From Bigelowiella natans CCMP2755 (lineage: Eukaryota; Cercozoa; Chlorarachniophyceae), in NCBI GenBank assembly GCA_000320545.1, contig ADNK01000981.1, positions 37,501 through 101,500 of the forward strand: DNA of 64,000 nt. Direction: 5' to 3'. The stretch's first letter is position 1; each line of letters begins with the position of its first letter. The position numbers were made by a program, and so were the translations under genes. Under the pieces are notes generated by a model. The model saw only the letters and a list, made by a program, of their open reading frames with translations, searched no databases and had not been told where the DNA came from. Positions 63,990 to 64,000 of the stretch are shown one piece after another.

Positions 63990-64000
63990 ATAGAACCCGA
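59980..64000 (+). CDS. FSP1/AIFM2-NDH type FAD/NAD(P)H oxidoreductase, 3'-incomplete
   Basis: Pyridine-nucleotide-disulphide oxidoreductase, probably reducing quinones with NAD(P)H. Exon 1 (59980-60428) starts with a hydrophobic signal (SILFVISSLTIAS), then a Ser/Thr/Arg-rich stretch ending RPRSSTALYSSSS, then the FAD-binding Rossmann motif IVVLGGSFGGWTAARRL. It joins in phase to the exon at 60532 (ITLIERKDFFEYTPSILR). Later exons give ALVGVDAKTG (about 60701), FLRGDIFNLSPDAVEVRP and IPYDYCIIATG (about 60957-61120), SSSEEWTRSQRER (about 61290), NQWALKLQEADEIVIVGG (about 61450), LWVVELAADI (about 61710), CGEYAAKWLQRHGVRLEMDRVL (about 62370), HAIPNVFAIGDIS with the second FAD-contact GD (about 63420-63455), and DIDGAYVAKAILQ (about 63905-63948). 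The gene runs off the window. The FAIGDIS exon carries microsatellite-encoded Ser and Asp tracts. FSP1/AIFM2 fits better than the FeS-reductase families. Confidence 0.8.
60796..60838 (+). repeat. (GA)n microsatellite after donor, oxidoreductase gene
   Basis: About 21 GA units starting a few bases after the donor at about 60788. Confidence 0.9.
63837..63870 (+). repeat. (GAT)n microsatellite, oxidoreductase intron
   Basis: About eleven GAT units. A second tract (63955-63987) starts right after the donor that follows the exon ending at about 63948. Confidence 0.9.

Noticed and set aside
1-64000. Prokaryotic or viral origin, or bacterial operons
   Set aside because: Pervasive GT-AG introns with conserved phases and exclusively eukaryote-type proteins argue against it.

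Overview
This is a stretch of nuclear DNA from a eukaryote, probably a unicellular protist or alga. Every confident gene is split by GT-AG introns, and the predicted proteins are typical eukaryotic ones: calcineurin A, katanin p60, MLH1, a polycystin-like REJ/GPS receptor, a TORTIFOLIA/SPIRAL2-type microtubule protein and a WIP/verprolin-type protein. Two genes start with organelle-targeting-like N-termini (a hydrophobic signal followed by a Ser/Thr/Arg-rich stretch), which would fit an alga with a secondary plastid. That is inference, and I cannot name a species.

Layout. 175-2543 (-) calcineurin A; 2599-3148 (+) small hypothetical protein; 3260-4216 (+) adenylate kinase; 5871-12428 (+) katanin p60 in 28 exons; 13897-17789 (-) RluA-type pseudouridine synthase with a very long low-complexity N-terminus; 18555-31442 (+) very long helical-repeat/PPR-like protein; 32107-41636 (-) REJ/GPS/multi-TM/PDZ-like receptor with an 11-residue tandem-repeat stalk; 42278-47647 (+) TORTIFOLIA1/SPIRAL2-like protein; 49110-55039 (-) MLH1; 55469-56111 (+) 92-residue membrane protein, probably mitochondrial; 57251-59024 (-) proline-rich WIP-like protein; 59297-about 59650 (-) weak hypothetical gene; 59980 to the window end (+) FSP1/NDH-type FAD oxidoreductase, 3'-incomplete.

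Two kinds of non-coding DNA stand out. Introns of katanin, the pseudouridine synthase, the PPR-like gene, TORTIFOLIA, MLH1 and the oxidoreductase are packed with microsatellites (TAG/GTA, ATC, CTT, GT, AG, AT). The tract often begins at the 5' splice site itself, giving donors that read GTAGTAGTAG. Calcineurin, adenylate kinase, the WIP-like gene and most of the receptor gene instead have short, plain introns. The second kind is a set of five microsatellite-poor islands rich in CTAG, GCTAGC, TGCA and GCATGC. All five lie just past gene 3' ends, and four are in convergent (3'-3') spacers.

No biosynthetic cluster, CRISPR array, tRNA, rRNA or intact transposon was seen. Functionally the window holds signalling (calcineurin), nucleotide metabolism (adenylate kinase), cytoskeleton (katanin, TORTIFOLIA-like, WIP-like), organelle RNA biology (PPR-like, pseudouridine synthase), DNA repair (MLH1) and redox (FSP1-like) genes.
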